Of a stretch of 64,000 nucleotides of DNA, positions 51,516-61,386 are shown one piece after another. The notes beneath the pieces were generated by a model, which saw only the letters and a program-made list of their open reading frames with translations, was not told the origin of the DNA and did no database searches. The position numbers and the translations under genes were made by a program. Location of the stretch: NCBI RefSeq assembly GCF_000183425.1, contig NC_014759.1:124001-188000 (forward strand), given 5' to 3'. The DNA comes from Marivirga tractuosa DSM 4126 (GTDB taxonomy: Bacteria; Bacteroidota; Bacteroidia; Cytophagales; Cyclobacteriaceae). The number at the start of each line of letters is the position of its first letter. Position 1 is the first letter of the stretch.

Positions 51516-53264
51516 ATGAAGTTGTACGGTAAAATAGTTTTATGCTTTTTGTTTATATTTTTGAGTGTCAAGTTGATAGCTCAAGATCCTGAATTAGCCA
51601 AAATCTATCTGGAGCAAGCAGATCAGGTATATGCAGAAGCAAAGGATGCGATTGAGATCGCAAAAGATATTTATATCCAGGCTGCTGAGGCGGACACCAT
51701 GAATATTAGGGCAAATTATATGGCTGGTGTGCTATATTTAGAAACCGTAAACAGAGATTATTCCACTAAATATTTTGAACGAGTAAAAAGATTAGATCCT
51801 AAATACCGGTTTAATATCGATTATTTGTTAGGGAGAGGGTATCAATATGGTTTAGAATTTGAAAAAGCATTAAAATACTTTTTAGCCTACAAAGACAAAC
51901 TGAGATCTGACAGGAGTTACAGGGGGCGTGATAAAACCTCAGTTTATGAAGTAAATGATAGAATTGAGGAATGCCAAAATGCAAAGGAGATTATTGGTAT
52001 GCCTTCTTCATACACTATTGAAAATGTAAGTGAAAATGTTAATTCCACCTGGCCTGATTATGCCCCAGTTTTAAATGAAGATGAAACAGTAATGATATTT
52101 ACTTCCAGAAGGCAAGAGGGCAATACTAACGAAAATGTTGACAATGACAATTTTTATTTTGAGGACATTTATATCTCGAAAAGACAAGGAGTGACTTGGA
52201 GTAAAGCAAAAAATATCGGTCAAAATATAAATACCTTATACCACGATTCTAATTTGTTCTTAAGTAGTGATGGAAAGACATTGTATATTTATTCTGATGA
52301 GGGGAATGGTGATATATTTTATAGTACTGAGAATGAGCAGGAAGAATGGACTAAACCAGTTCCATTGGAAGGCAGAATAAATTCACAAGGATTTGCAGAG
52401 CAATCAATTTGGGTGTCAGATGATAATGAATTTATGATGTTTGCCTCGAATAGGCCAGGAGGCTATGGCGGCTTTGATATCTATGGATGCTATATAGAGG
52501 ACGGCCAATGGAAAAGACCCTTTAACATGGGGCCAGAAATTAATACCAGAGCTGATGAAGATGGACCTTATATGGCAAAAGATGGGGTTACACTATATTT
52601 CAGTAGTAAAGGACATAAAGGTTTTGGAGGCTTTGATGTTTTTACAACTACCTACAATGGTAAAACTGAAAAATGGAATAAACCTGAGAATTTGGGCTAT
52701 CCTGTTAATACGGTAGATGATGAGGTGTATTTCCATCCAACAGCAGATGGTGAAAGAGGGTATTTGGCATCTGTTAGAGAAGAAGGTTTAGGTTTTACGG
52801 ATATTTATATGGTAACGCATGTAGGCAACTTGGAAAAAACTGCAAAAGATAGAATTTCTAAGTTAAAAGAAAGAGATAATGATTTCATAACTGATGAGCA
52901 ATTAGAGGTTAAAAGATTAATAGACTCAGTTCTCAACATTTCTGCCTATCAGGTTTATTTTGAGGTTAATTCCAGTGAGATAGATGAAAGTCATGATCAA
53001 AAGTTAATTGAAATGGCTAATTTCCTGAAATCTCATCAAAATCTTGGTGTGCAAATTTCTGCATTCGCATCGTCAGATGGTAATCCTAAATATAATTATG
53101 AGCTTTCCAATAGAAGAGCTCAATCTGTATTGAAGTTTTTTAAAGAAAATGGAATTGAGTCTGACCGCTTAGCAGCAAGAGGGTTTGGTATTTTAAAGGG
53201 CAGTGAGGATAAATCTAGAAAGGCGGAGGTGAAAATTTTAGATCTTTCAAGATTTGAAGAATAA
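51516..53264 (+). CDS. OmpA-family protein with TPR-like and PD40 propeller domains, copy 1
   Basis: 582 residues from ATG 51516. Signal peptide ending VKLIAQ (about 20). Helical TPR-like repeats follow (about 25-160), then PD40/WD40-like propeller blades (about 180-425; motifs DEDGPYMAKDGVTLYFSS, MMFASNRPGGYGGFDIY), and a C-terminal OmpA domain (about 480-580: VYFEVNSSEIDESHDQKL, NRRAQSVLKFFKENGI) that binds peptidoglycan. This is the architecture of PorE-like gliding/T9SS-associated proteins; a direct role in secretion is not shown. A twin with the same folds lies at 56076. Confidence 0.87.
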   Translation: MKLYGKIVLCFLFIFLSVKLIAQDPELAKIYLEQADQVYAEAKDAIEIAKDIYIQAAEADTMNIRANYMAGVLYLETVNRDYSTKYFERVKRLDPKYRFNIDYLLGRGYQYGLEFEKALKYFLAYKDKLRSDRSYRGRDKTSVYEVNDRIEECQNAKEIIGMPSSYTIENVSENVNSTWPDYAPVLNEDETVMIFTSRRQEGNTNENVDNDNFYFEDIYISKRQGVTWSKAKNIGQNINTLYHDSNLFLSSDGKTLYIYSDEGNGDIFYSTENEQEEWTKPVPLEGRINSQGFAEQSIWVSDDNEFMMFASNRPGGYGGFDIYGCYIEDGQWKRPFNMGPEINTRADEDGPYMAKDGVTLYFSSKGHKGFGGFDVFTTTYNGKTEKWNKPENLGYPVNTVDDEVYFHPTADGERGYLASVREEGLGFTDIYMVTHVGNLEKTAKDRISKLKERDNDFITDEQLEVKRLIDSVLNISAYQVYFEVNSSEIDESHDQKLIEMANFLKSHQNLGVQISAFASSDGNPKYNYELSNRRAQSVLKFFKENGIESDRLAARGFGILKGSEDKSRKAEVKILDLSRFEE

Positions 53265-53307
53265 AAGCCAGTTATGAGATTATCACAACCGGCTTCAATG
53301 ATTTTTT
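53265..53307. terminator. Hairpin between convergent OmpA and DUF2911 genes
   Basis: AAGCC (53265-53269) and the following bases pair with GGCTT (53291-53295) over about 13 bases with two mismatches, followed by six T at 53302-53307. Acts probably on the plus strand, possibly on both. Confidence 0.6.
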
Positions 53308-54175
53308 ACAAAGAGTCAATTAAATCCTGATTTCTTTTTACGTATCCGAAATCTCCTGAACTATTTTGTTTTGCTAACTCAATTGATTTTTCTGCTACTT
53401 TTTTAGCTTCCTTCTTATTACCCATTTTAGCTAAAATTTGAGCTTTTAGATGAAGGTTCCAAAACTGAGCACTATTATTTCCTTCAGCCAAATAGGAGTC
53501 AATCCATTTCAAGGCTTGATTTAAATCTCTGTCATTAGTATAGTAGTAATTTGCAGCAGTAATCAAGTTTCTTGGATTCACTTTGGTGTGTTGCTCAATT
53601 TGCGCCATTACCAAGTCATCATAACTTACTTCGAAAGGAACTTTTAAGCTTACATTTTCCCATCGGAAATGGATGTTAGCTTTTTTATTGTCAGCATTGA
53701 TATCTGAGATTTGATAAGTTAAGGTTTCTACAGTTTCATCTAATTTTTCAACTTCTTGAATTATAGACAATACTTCTTTAGACTCATCATAATTCCCAAC
53801 ATTTCCACCTAATGAAAGGTCACTGTACAACTTGAATTCCCACTCATTTTCGCCTGGCGTCATGAATATTAAATATTCACCTGGTTCCACTTTAGTGCCT
53901 GCTATAACTGCTTCTGTATTGATGTTTAGTACAGTTCCACTATTAGCACCAGCTCTCCATAAAACTCCGTAAGGTTGTAAATAATCATTTCCTTCTCCAA
54001 AAATTTGACGACCTTTTACGCTGGGTCTAAAGTAGCTGATTGCAACATCAGTTAATCCTACTGTAGTCTCAACTTTAGCCTTCGGTGAAGGCTGAGGTAT
54101 TTCAATTTGAGCTTTTAGCTCAAGCGTACCTATTAATAAAATAGATAAACCAAAAAGTAAAATTGATTTTTTCAT
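53306..54175 (-). CDS. DUF2911 secreted protein
   Basis: 289 residues. Signal peptide ending LELKAQ (about 23). The DUF2911 domain (about 24-170) shows SPKAKVETTVGLTDV, SYFRPSVKGRQIFG and YGVLWRAGANSGT, and the C-terminal part has TPR-like helices (about 195-285; SAQFWNLHLKAQILAKMGN). Widespread in Bacteroidota, function unknown; probably periplasmic or outer-membrane associated. It stands alone with its own start next to the divergent glycosylase gene. Confidence 0.9.
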   Translation of the reverse strand: MKKSILLFGLSILLIGTLELKAQIEIPQPSPKAKVETTVGLTDVAISYFRPSVKGRQIFGEGNDYLQPYGVLWRAGANSGTVLNINTEAVIAGTKVEPGEYLIFMTPGENEWEFKLYSDLSLGGNVGNYDESKEVLSIIQEVEKLDETVETLTYQISDINADNKKANIHFRWENVSLKVPFEVSYDDLVMAQIEQHTKVNPRNLITAANYYYTNDRDLNQALKWIDSYLAEGNNSAQFWNLHLKAQILAKMGNKKEAKKVAEKSIELAKQNSSGDFGYVKRNQDLIDSL

Positions 54176-54235
54176 AATGATTTGTGTTTTAGTTTAATTA
54201 AATTGCTATTTAGCCAACTAAAACTACTTTTCTTA

Positions 54236-54847
54236 ATGAAAGTTGCAAAAAAAAGGTTAGAGAGGTCATTATTTTTAAATTCAAATGTTGTAGAACTAGC
54301 TCAACGCTTATTAGGTAAGCTAATTTGTACTAATATTAATGGTGTGTATTGCGAAGCGATAATAACAGAAACAGAGGCATATTCTGGTGAGAATGATAAG
54401 GCATGTCATGCGCACATGGGTAGGTTTACAAACAGAACAGCAACAATGTATGAAGAGGGAGGAACTGCCTATATTTATTTATGTTATGGAATCCATCATC
54501 TTTTTAATGTGGTATCCAACGTCAAAGGTAAAGCAGATGCAGTGTTGATACGTTCCGTTGAGCCTGTAGAGGGTATTGAGAAAATGCTTGAACGAAGAAA
54601 TTCAAAATCTAATCGACCAAAAATCTATGCAGGACCCGGTAAATTATGTCAGGCATTAGGTATAGATAAATCCTTAAATGGGGTTGATTTAGTGAATAGT
54701 AATGTAATTTATTTAGCTGATAGTGATATTGATGCCGCAGAGATTATTAAAACTACTCGAATAGGGATAGATTATGCTGAAGAAGATGCCTTATTGCCCT
54801 GGAGGTTTTATTTTTCAGGAAATAAATATGTTAGTAAGTATAAATAA
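54236..54847 (+). CDS. DNA-3-methyladenine glycosylase, AAG/MPG family
   Basis: 203 residues from ATG 54236; the in-frame ATG at 54182 would add a hydrophobic extension unlike the family. Signature motifs: ITETEAY with the catalytic Glu, YIYLCYGIHHLFNVV (base-intercalating loop and Tyr), and AGPGKLCQALGI. It removes alkylated purines (3-methyladenine, hypoxanthine) from DNA as part of base excision repair. Short compared with human AAG, as usual for bacterial forms. Confidence 0.93.
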   Translation: MKVAKKRLERSLFLNSNVVELAQRLLGKLICTNINGVYCEAIITETEAYSGENDKACHAHMGRFTNRTATMYEEGGTAYIYLCYGIHHLFNVVSNVKGKADAVLIRSVEPVEGIEKMLERRNSKSNRPKIYAGPGKLCQALGIDKSLNGVDLVNSNVIYLADSDIDAAEIIKTTRIGIDYAEEDALLPWRFYFSGNKYVSKYK

Positions 54848-54887
54848 TATTTATTTTTTTTAAATTGAACATAAAATAAAGTTTGTT

Positions 54888-55715
54888 ATGGATAAATTTT
54901 TGTGCCCTATAGATTTTTCAACCTATTCTTTAAATGCCCTTGAATATGCGGCTAGAATATTGCAGGTTAGAAAGGGAAGCATGACGCTTATCCATATCTT
55001 TTCTGAGAAAGAATTTTTACATGCTTTGGATGGCGAAAAATCCGATTTCAATGATTTAAAGGATCATGCCAAAGAAAAGCTTTACAATTTGGCTGATGAG
55101 ATTGAAAAGGAGTATGGCTTTGAATGTGATGTTGTACTATCAATTGGAGATGTAAACAATTCTATTAGTAAATATGCCAATGAAAATGATTACGATCTAA
55201 TTGTGATGGGAACACAAGGGAATGGATATAGCAGACGAACAATTATTGGTAGTCGTACTATTAGAACAGTTGAAAACAGCGTTACACCAGTTTTAACTGT
55301 TCCATTAGAAGCTGAGTTCAAAGGGTGGAATTCTGTCGTTTACGCATCTGATTATTCAGAAAAGGATAAAATTATCATGCAAAAATTGGTGAGCTTTATT
55401 TATAGTTTCCGAAGCAGAATCCGCTTTGTACATGTTAGCCACTCCAAAAACAAAATGAATGAAAAGAGCTATCAGGAGTTTAAGGAAGAGTTATCTAGTT
55501 TTTTAGGATACGAAAAAATAAGTTATTATTTAAAGGAGTATAAAAAGGATATCAGTAGTGGTATAGAAGAATTCGTACTTGAGCAAAATGGTGATTTGCT
55601 AGTACTCCTGAAAAGAAAAAGAAACTTTTTGGAAAAGCTCATTGGCAATAGTGTGTCTACAGAAGTTTCGTATTTAAGTACCCATCCGTTATTGATTTAT
55701 CATGAAAAATCATAA
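54888..55715 (+). CDS. Universal stress protein with two USP domains
   Basis: 275 residues: two consecutive UspA folds. The first (about 1-145) carries the ATP-binding pattern GTQGNGYSRRTIIGSRTIR and the LTVP end; the second (about 152-275) lacks the G-x-x-G pattern. Such tandem USPs are common in Bacteroidota and Archaea and probably bind nucleotide in the first half only. No metal-binding or other catalytic residues are present. Regulation is not visible. Confidence 0.9.
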   Translation: MDKFLCPIDFSTYSLNALEYAARILQVRKGSMTLIHIFSEKEFLHALDGEKSDFNDLKDHAKEKLYNLADEIEKEYGFECDVVLSIGDVNNSISKYANENDYDLIVMGTQGNGYSRRTIIGSRTIRTVENSVTPVLTVPLEAEFKGWNSVVYASDYSEKDKIIMQKLVSFIYSFRSRIRFVHVSHSKNKMNEKSYQEFKEELSSFLGYEKISYYLKEYKKDISSGIEEFVLEQNGDLLVLLKRKRNFLEKLIGNSVSTEVSYLSTHPLLIYHEKS

Positions 55716-56075
55716 ACTAAATACAATTGAATTCAGAGCTCATATAGCCATTTAAATTTGGATGTAATAATTGCCAAGTTATTGAAACATTTTTATATTT
55801 GGTTTTGAGATTTTAACATTTTCTGCTTAACTTCTTTTTTCATTTATATTTCAGAATTAGGACTGTAACTGTTTGATAAACAATTGCTAAAGATTGGTTT
55901 AATGTTTGTTGTTTTATTAGTTAATATATTTAATTGTAGTAGATTAGTACTTTGAAAAGTTAATACAGTTGTTTTTTTGTTTAATCTGATGAAGATAAGA
56001 GGTAATATTTTTATAGATTGATAATTGTAATGTTTTATGATTTACAATAACTTGTAAGTGCTTAATTATTAAATA
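55716..56075. other. 360-bp intergenic region with a possible promoter
   Basis: No gene. A TTG (55771-55773) and TATATTTG (55794-55801), separated by 20 bases, fit the Bacteroidota promoter pattern, giving a long 5' leader of about 270 bases before the OmpA gene. The leader is T-rich; no riboswitch was recognised. Confidence 0.4.
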
Positions 56076-57656
56076 ATGAGAGTTATATTATTTGTATTCA
56101 TATCATTTTTTCTAACACTAGAAGGTGTTTCTCAAGACAAGCCAGTTCTTATAGATTCACTTGAAAGCATTTATGATGATATTTCACCGGTCATAAGTCC
56201 AGATGGTATCACTATATATTTTACGAAAAAGAATCATCCTGAAAATAAAGGAGGGGAAAGAGATCTTGGCGATATTTGGTACGCTGAGTCACAAAATGGT
56301 GTTTGGAATTCCGCTAAGCGATTGCCAGGGCCTGTAAACAACACCAACTTTAATGCAGTCATTGGCATCACCCCAGATGGAAATATTATGTATGTTGTGG
56401 GGAATTATAAAAGCCCCAGAAAGGGAGGAGTGTCTTATTCAAGAAAGATTGGAGAGAACTGGAGCGAACCTCAGCCAATTGATATACCATACTTTAAGAA
56501 TAAATCAGATCATTTATCCGGCAGCCTGAGCAAGGATGGTAAAATCATGGTTTTAAGTCTGGAAAGTTTTGGCACCAGAGGTAATGAGGATATTTATTAT
56601 ACATTCAGGAAATCCATCGATGAATGGACTGAACTAAGGAATTTAGGAGTAGATATAAACACTGAAGCACAAGAACTAACTCCGTATTTAGCTAAAGACA
56701 ACAAAACTTTATTTTTCAGTTCAAACGGAAGAGGTGGAAAAGGAAGTAGGGATGTTTTTTATAGTAAAAGACAGGATGCTACATGGACAACTTGGTCAAA
56801 AGTTAAAAATTTAGAAAATGTTAATACGGAAGGAGCGGATTGGTATTTTAGGTTAATAGAAGAAACTGATAAGGCTCTTTTAGTGAATACAGTTAACAGT
56901 ATTGGGTTGGGTAATATCTTAATGACCAAAACTCCAAATGAAGTGGATATAGAGCCTGAAATTGAAAAAAGCATGACCGCTTCATCACAATCTGTTTTGC
57001 CGTTTAAAAATAATAGTAACACATCTAAGACTAGAGAAAAAATAAAAGTCAAATTTGAAGTAGTCGATGGTTTTAGCGGAAATACATTAACACCCCAGTT
57101 GCTTATTAAAGGAGTAAATGAAATGAGCAAAAGTTCTTATTCCGAAATTGTAATGGGAAAAACATCATCTTATCAGACTAAGCTTTTCAAAGACTCCATC
57201 TATACTATTGATATTTCAGTTGAGGGTTATTTAGATGATAAGCAAACCATTAAAACAGACAGTATTGAAGATAATTCAACTGTGAAGCTGGAGCTGTTGA
57301 GTTTGAAAGAGGGGACTACTATTCAATTAAAGAGTGTGTTGTTTAAAAGAGGGACATCTGAAATTAAAGATGGTTCTTTTGAAGAACTAGATCGAGTGTA
57401 TACTATGCTAAAGAAAAATCCAACTGTTGAAATTGAATTAGCTGGCCATACAGACAATACTGGAAGTGCTAAATTAAACATTGAACTATCACAAAAGCGA
57501 TCAGATAAAATTAAAGAATATTTGGTAGAAAAAGGCATAAATCCCAAACGATTGCAAAGTAAGGGATATGGAGGAGCACGCCCTATAGCTAGTAATAAAT
57601 CTGAAGCTACACGAAAACTGAACCGCAGAGTAGAATTCACAATTATTAAAATTTAA
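56076..57656 (+). CDS. OmpA-family protein with PD40 propeller, copy 2
   Basis: 526 residues. Signal peptide ending EGVSQ (about 20), PD40 propeller (about 25-290; SPDGITIYFTKKNH, TPYLAKDNKTLFFSSNGRGG), a beta linker and a C-terminal OmpA domain (about 410-525: LAGHTDNTGSAKLNIELSQ and NRRVEFTIIK, with peptidoglycan-binding Asp and Arg). No TPR part, unlike the copy at 51516. It is immediately followed (9 bases) by a TetR gene, suggesting joint expression. Confidence 0.88.
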   Translation: MRVILFVFISFFLTLEGVSQDKPVLIDSLESIYDDISPVISPDGITIYFTKKNHPENKGGERDLGDIWYAESQNGVWNSAKRLPGPVNNTNFNAVIGITPDGNIMYVVGNYKSPRKGGVSYSRKIGENWSEPQPIDIPYFKNKSDHLSGSLSKDGKIMVLSLESFGTRGNEDIYYTFRKSIDEWTELRNLGVDINTEAQELTPYLAKDNKTLFFSSNGRGGKGSRDVFYSKRQDATWTTWSKVKNLENVNTEGADWYFRLIEETDKALLVNTVNSIGLGNILMTKTPNEVDIEPEIEKSMTASSQSVLPFKNNSNTSKTREKIKVKFEVVDGFSGNTLTPQLLIKGVNEMSKSSYSEIVMGKTSSYQTKLFKDSIYTIDISVEGYLDDKQTIKTDSIEDNSTVKLELLSLKEGTTIQLKSVLFKRGTSEIKDGSFEELDRVYTMLKKNPTVEIELAGHTDNTGSAKLNIELSQKRSDKIKEYLVEKGINPKRLQSKGYGGARPIASNKSEATRKLNRRVEFTIIKI

Positions 57657-57665
57657 TATTAATTA

Positions 57666-58304
57666 ATGCTTACAGAGGAGCTTAGCTTGAGGGAAAGAAA
57701 GGCAGCAAAATTGAAGATGTTGATTTTGAGTCTTGCTAAAGAAATGCTTTTGAAAAAGAATTTTAATGATATTCATGTAATTGATATTTGTAAGGAAGCT
57801 AATATTTCTAAAGTAACCTTTTTTCGATATTTCCCCCAGAAGGAAGATTTGTTACTTTATTTTATGCGTGTTTGGTCTTTTGAGATAAGTGTAAGCTTGC
57901 TGAAACAAGACCTGAATGGAATAAAAGCCGTAAAATATATTTATGATCGATATGGAGATTTATGTGAAAGATATGATTCCATGATTCTGCATTTAATAAA
58001 ATATCATGCGGCTTCGTCTAAAGTATTAAAGCCTATAAGCATTAAGAAAGCCGAAAAGTACCTTCTATTTCCTAATTTCGAAGATATTAAACAGATGGAA
58101 GTCTTGGCTTTTGATAAATTATTAGAGAAGTATTTGTTGGAAGCCATTTTTCAAACTGAGATAACCAAGAGTTCTAATGTCAATGATATGGTAGGGATGC
58201 TACTGACCAATACTTATGGTTCGATTTTAGTAGCGAAAATGAAGCAATTACCTGTAAAAGCCCTGCTCAAGAAAAATATCAATGCAATTCTGGAAACTTT
58301 CTGA
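57666..58304 (+). CDS. TetR/AcrR-family transcriptional regulator
   Basis: 212 residues. N-terminal HTH: KMLILSLAKEMLLKKNFNDI, DICKEANISKVTFFRYFPQK and EDLL. The C-terminal ligand domain is helical and shows no known subfamily signature. The gene follows the OmpA/PD40 gene by 9 bases on the same strand and might report on the envelope; the ligand is unknown. Confidence 0.88.
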   Translation: MLTEELSLRERKAAKLKMLILSLAKEMLLKKNFNDIHVIDICKEANISKVTFFRYFPQKEDLLLYFMRVWSFEISVSLLKQDLNGIKAVKYIYDRYGDLCERYDSMILHLIKYHAASSKVLKPISIKKAEKYLLFPNFEDIKQMEVLAFDKLLEKYLLEAIFQTEITKSSNVNDMVGMLLTNTYGSILVAKMKQLPVKALLKKNINAILETF

Positions 58305-58367
58305 ATATTAAATTTTCCTGACGGTCTACTCACCATTTTTCATTATTTTTACCACAAATAATTTAAT

Positions 58368-59333
58368 ATGAAGATTACAGAATTTTTAAAACATAACTAT
58401 CGCCATTTTAATGCTGCTGCACTTATTGATGCTGCAGATGCTTACAAAAGTCATGTAGAATCTGGCAAAAAGATGTTAGTATCACTAGCTGGTGCGATGT
58501 CTACTGCAGAGCTTGGTATTTCCTTTGCTGAAATGATCCGACAAGATAAGGTGCAGATCATAAGTTGTACTGGAGCCAATCTTGAAGAAGATTTAATGAA
58601 TTTGGTAGCGCATAGTCATTATGAAAGAGTGCCTAACTACAGAGATCTAACACCACAGCAAGAATGGGATTTGTTAGAAAAGGGACTGAATAGAGTAACA
58701 GATACTTGTATTCCAGAAGAAGAAGCTTTCAGAAGATTGCAACAGCATATTTTTGAAATCTGGAAAGAAGCTGAAGAAAATGGAGAACGATATTTTCCGC
58801 ATGAATTCATGTATAAATTAATTAGGTCAGGTGTATTAGAGCAATACTACGAGATTGACCCTAAAAACAGTTGGATGTTGGCTGCTGCAGAGAAGAACTT
58901 GCCAATTATAGTTCCAGGCTGGGAGGACAGTACAATGGGGAATATTTTCGCCAGCTATTGCGTAAAAGGAGAGTTAAAACCATCCACCATGAAGTCAGGA
59001 ATTGAATATATGACTTTCTTAGCTGATTGGTATAAAAATAACGCAGGTACTGAGGGTGTAGGTTTTTTCCAAATAGGAGGGGGTATAGCTGGAGATTTCC
59101 CAATCTGTGTGGTTCCAATGCTATATCAAGATTTAGAATATACTGACGTTCCCTTTTGGAGCTATTTCTGTCAAATTTCCGACTCTACTACTAGTTATGG
59201 TTCTTATTCAGGGGCAGTACCTAATGAGAAAATTACTTGGGGTAAATTAGATATTGATACTCCTAAATTTATTGTAGAATCAGATGCCACTATTGTTGCA
59301 CCATTGATTTTTGCGATTGTTTTAGGGCAGTAG
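58368..59333 (+). CDS. Deoxyhypusine synthase-family protein
   Basis: 321 residues. NAD-binding folds match deoxyhypusine synthase: MLVSLAGAMSTAELGISFAE, SCTGANLEEDLMNLVAH, GFFQIGGGIAGDFPICVVP and SGAVPNEKITWGKL. The catalytic lysine of eukaryotic DHS corresponds to Lys293 here in WGK. DHS transfers an aminobutyl group from spermidine to eIF5A, which bacteria lack; bacterial relatives are thought to make homospermidine or modify another substrate. The active-site loop and NAD-binding residues look intact. Confidence 0.88.
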   Translation: MKITEFLKHNYRHFNAAALIDAADAYKSHVESGKKMLVSLAGAMSTAELGISFAEMIRQDKVQIISCTGANLEEDLMNLVAHSHYERVPNYRDLTPQQEWDLLEKGLNRVTDTCIPEEEAFRRLQQHIFEIWKEAEENGERYFPHEFMYKLIRSGVLEQYYEIDPKNSWMLAAAEKNLPIIVPGWEDSTMGNIFASYCVKGELKPSTMKSGIEYMTFLADWYKNNAGTEGVGFFQIGGGIAGDFPICVVPMLYQDLEYTDVPFWSYFCQISDSTTSYGSYSGAVPNEKITWGKLDIDTPKFIVESDATIVAPLIFAIVLGQ

Positions 59334-59339
59334 TAATTT

Positions 59340-59371
59340 AAGTAAGCTGGGTAGTATAATCCGGCTTACTT
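59340..59371. terminator. Bidirectional hairpin between convergent genes
   Basis: AAGTAAGCTGG (59340-59350) pairs with CCGGCTTACTT (59361-59371) with one wobble pair and a 10-base loop. No clear T-run follows on either strand, so termination is likely but not strong. Confidence 0.55.
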
Positions 59372-59381
59372 ATATACAAAT

Positions 59382-61331
59382 TCATTTCTTTTTCAGTACC
59401 AGCACTATTTTGTTAAAATCAGCAGCGGCATTTATGACTTTTTGGAAAGCTTCAAATTCTTCTTTTGGATAATGTATCTTTTCATAAAATTCATCAATTT
59501 GAATGATTAATTGATTTTGATTTATTTCATAAGTTGACTTAAATTTAAATATTTCGTTGCCTTCAATGTTTTTCACCACTTCATCTATATTTAAATCTTC
59601 TAAGTTTTGAGGTTCGTATTGAGGGGGGAGGTTGATCGTGATTTTTCTATCATATTTCCTATTAAATTCATTTACAACCTTTAATTTTCGATCTTCTTCC
59701 TGATAAAGTTCAGATTGTGGGCCAATCAATTCTCCTACTTTCAATAGTAAAGTAGGGCCAGCTTTATCTAAAAATGCTTTAGAAGTAAAAGTACTTGAAA
59801 TTTCCAGGGGAGTTGTCCAATTTGTATAATCAAACTCAGATTCTTGAAATTCCATTGTTTGAATATCAGCATCAGTTGTCATGAATTTTACCAAATTTTT
59901 CAATAATTCTTCTTTTTGTTTTTCTTCAATAATTGGTAATATTGATTTAATAAAAGAAGATTGATATCCCGTGAATTTTCTTTTTAAATTTATCTTGTTA
60001 CCCGATAGGTCTTCTTGAAAATCAACTACAACTTCCATATCGTCCCTATTTAAATCGGCTGACGGGGCTTCAATATACCGTGTTTCAACCACAGGGATGA
60101 CATAATCTCTGATCTTAGTTTCCTTAATAAATATTGCATTCGTAGCAGTGTGTTGAGCAGGTACCATGTCAAGCCTCACTGACATATCGTGAGGGGTTAA
60201 ATATTTGTTGCTCTTGGGTAAATATATTAGATAATCAGATAGGTAATTATAAGTTTCAAAGTCTAAATCTATTTCCATAACTGACCTATCAGGAGTTACC
60301 ACTAGCTCATACTGCAAATTGAATTCATTAAGTAGAGCTACAGTAAGCCTACTAAGACCTAATTTGTTACTGAATTTATTTTTAATGATAAAATCCAATT
60401 TACTTGATTCTGGTCCGGCATTTTCTTCGTAGAAGTAATTTTTCTTTAGATAATCTTCAATATATGCAGCTTTTTCATATTCACTTGATGTAGTTGGCAT
60501 ATTCAACTTCTTAAGTAGCTTACGAACAGCTTTTTCTTCTGATTTCTCTCTTTCTGTAATTGCTGAGTAGGTGTTTTTACCAATTTTTTCCCATGTATAT
60601 ATTTTGGATCCATCACCATATGTATTAAATGCTAGTATGAACTCTACTCTCATTCTTTCTGAATTATAATTTGAAAATGGCTCATTTGTTAATTCAGGAA
60701 TATTTTTGGCTGTGATATTGTACTTATTGTAATCTTCAGTATTGGTAACCTCAATTTCGGGAAGCCCATTATAGCTCTTTACATCGTAGCGTAGATTAGC
60801 AGGACATGATAATGTAAACTGAAATTTATTTGTAGGATTATTAAATTGGGCATATTCCCTTCCAAAGTTTAAAGGCTTCATTTTTCGAGTATGAAAAAAT
60901 TCTATTTCATCACCCACTTCAGCTCCTTCAATTGCAAATATTTTATATCCTTTCCCTCCATCCTTGTCTTCAACTTCCTTAATTTCATTTTTGTCTAATT
61001 CAACTGTTTTTCCATCAGGGCCTAATGTTCTAGCCTTTACATCCATTATTTCAATAGTATTTTCCAAAGGAATGTATATTCTATTATTTGATGAAACTGC
61101 TTTATCATTGTTGACTTTAACTATAGAATGCTCGGTACTATATAACACAAGCTTTTGATCTTCATAAACAAATTGGTATTGATGCTTATTTAAGATACTA
61201 ATTTCGCTATTGCTTTGATTTTTATTTAGTTTTTCTGGATTCCTTTTGTCTTCCCAATTATAAGGTTGGTATTGCTGAGAAAAGCCAACACTTGCAATAG
61301 AAAAGATGATTAGTATAAATATGTGTCTCAT
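59382..61331 (-). CDS. DUF3857 / transglutaminase-like exported protein lacking the catalytic Cys
   Basis: 649 residues. Signal peptide ending SVGFSQ (about 19). DUF3857-type beta domain (about 40-240) followed by a transglutaminase-like region (about 250-400) and a further beta domain. In the transglutaminase core the usual GDCKD is replaced by SNKLGLSRLTVALLNEF, so the Cys nucleophile is absent. It is thus probably a non-catalytic binding or scaffold protein. It is 55 bases from, and on the same strand as, the intact relative upstream (61387). Confidence 0.85.
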   Translation of the reverse strand: MRHIFILIIFSIASVGFSQQYQPYNWEDKRNPEKLNKNQSNSEISILNKHQYQFVYEDQKLVLYSTEHSIVKVNNDKAVSSNNRIYIPLENTIEIMDVKARTLGPDGKTVELDKNEIKEVEDKDGGKGYKIFAIEGAEVGDEIEFFHTRKMKPLNFGREYAQFNNPTNKFQFTLSCPANLRYDVKSYNGLPEIEVTNTEDYNKYNITAKNIPELTNEPFSNYNSERMRVEFILAFNTYGDGSKIYTWEKIGKNTYSAITEREKSEEKAVRKLLKKLNMPTTSSEYEKAAYIEDYLKKNYFYEENAGPESSKLDFIIKNKFSNKLGLSRLTVALLNEFNLQYELVVTPDRSVMEIDLDFETYNYLSDYLIYLPKSNKYLTPHDMSVRLDMVPAQHTATNAIFIKETKIRDYVIPVVETRYIEAPSADLNRDDMEVVVDFQEDLSGNKINLKRKFTGYQSSFIKSILPIIEEKQKEELLKNLVKFMTTDADIQTMEFQESEFDYTNWTTPLEISSTFTSKAFLDKAGPTLLLKVGELIGPQSELYQEEDRKLKVVNEFNRKYDRKITINLPPQYEPQNLEDLNIDEVVKNIEGNEIFKFKSTYEINQNQLIIQIDEFYEKIHYPKEEFEAFQKVINAAADFNKIVLVLKKK

Positions 61332-61386
61332 TCTTTGATTATTATAAGTATAAAGTTGTTAAAAATGGATAGGACATCTTACCGAG

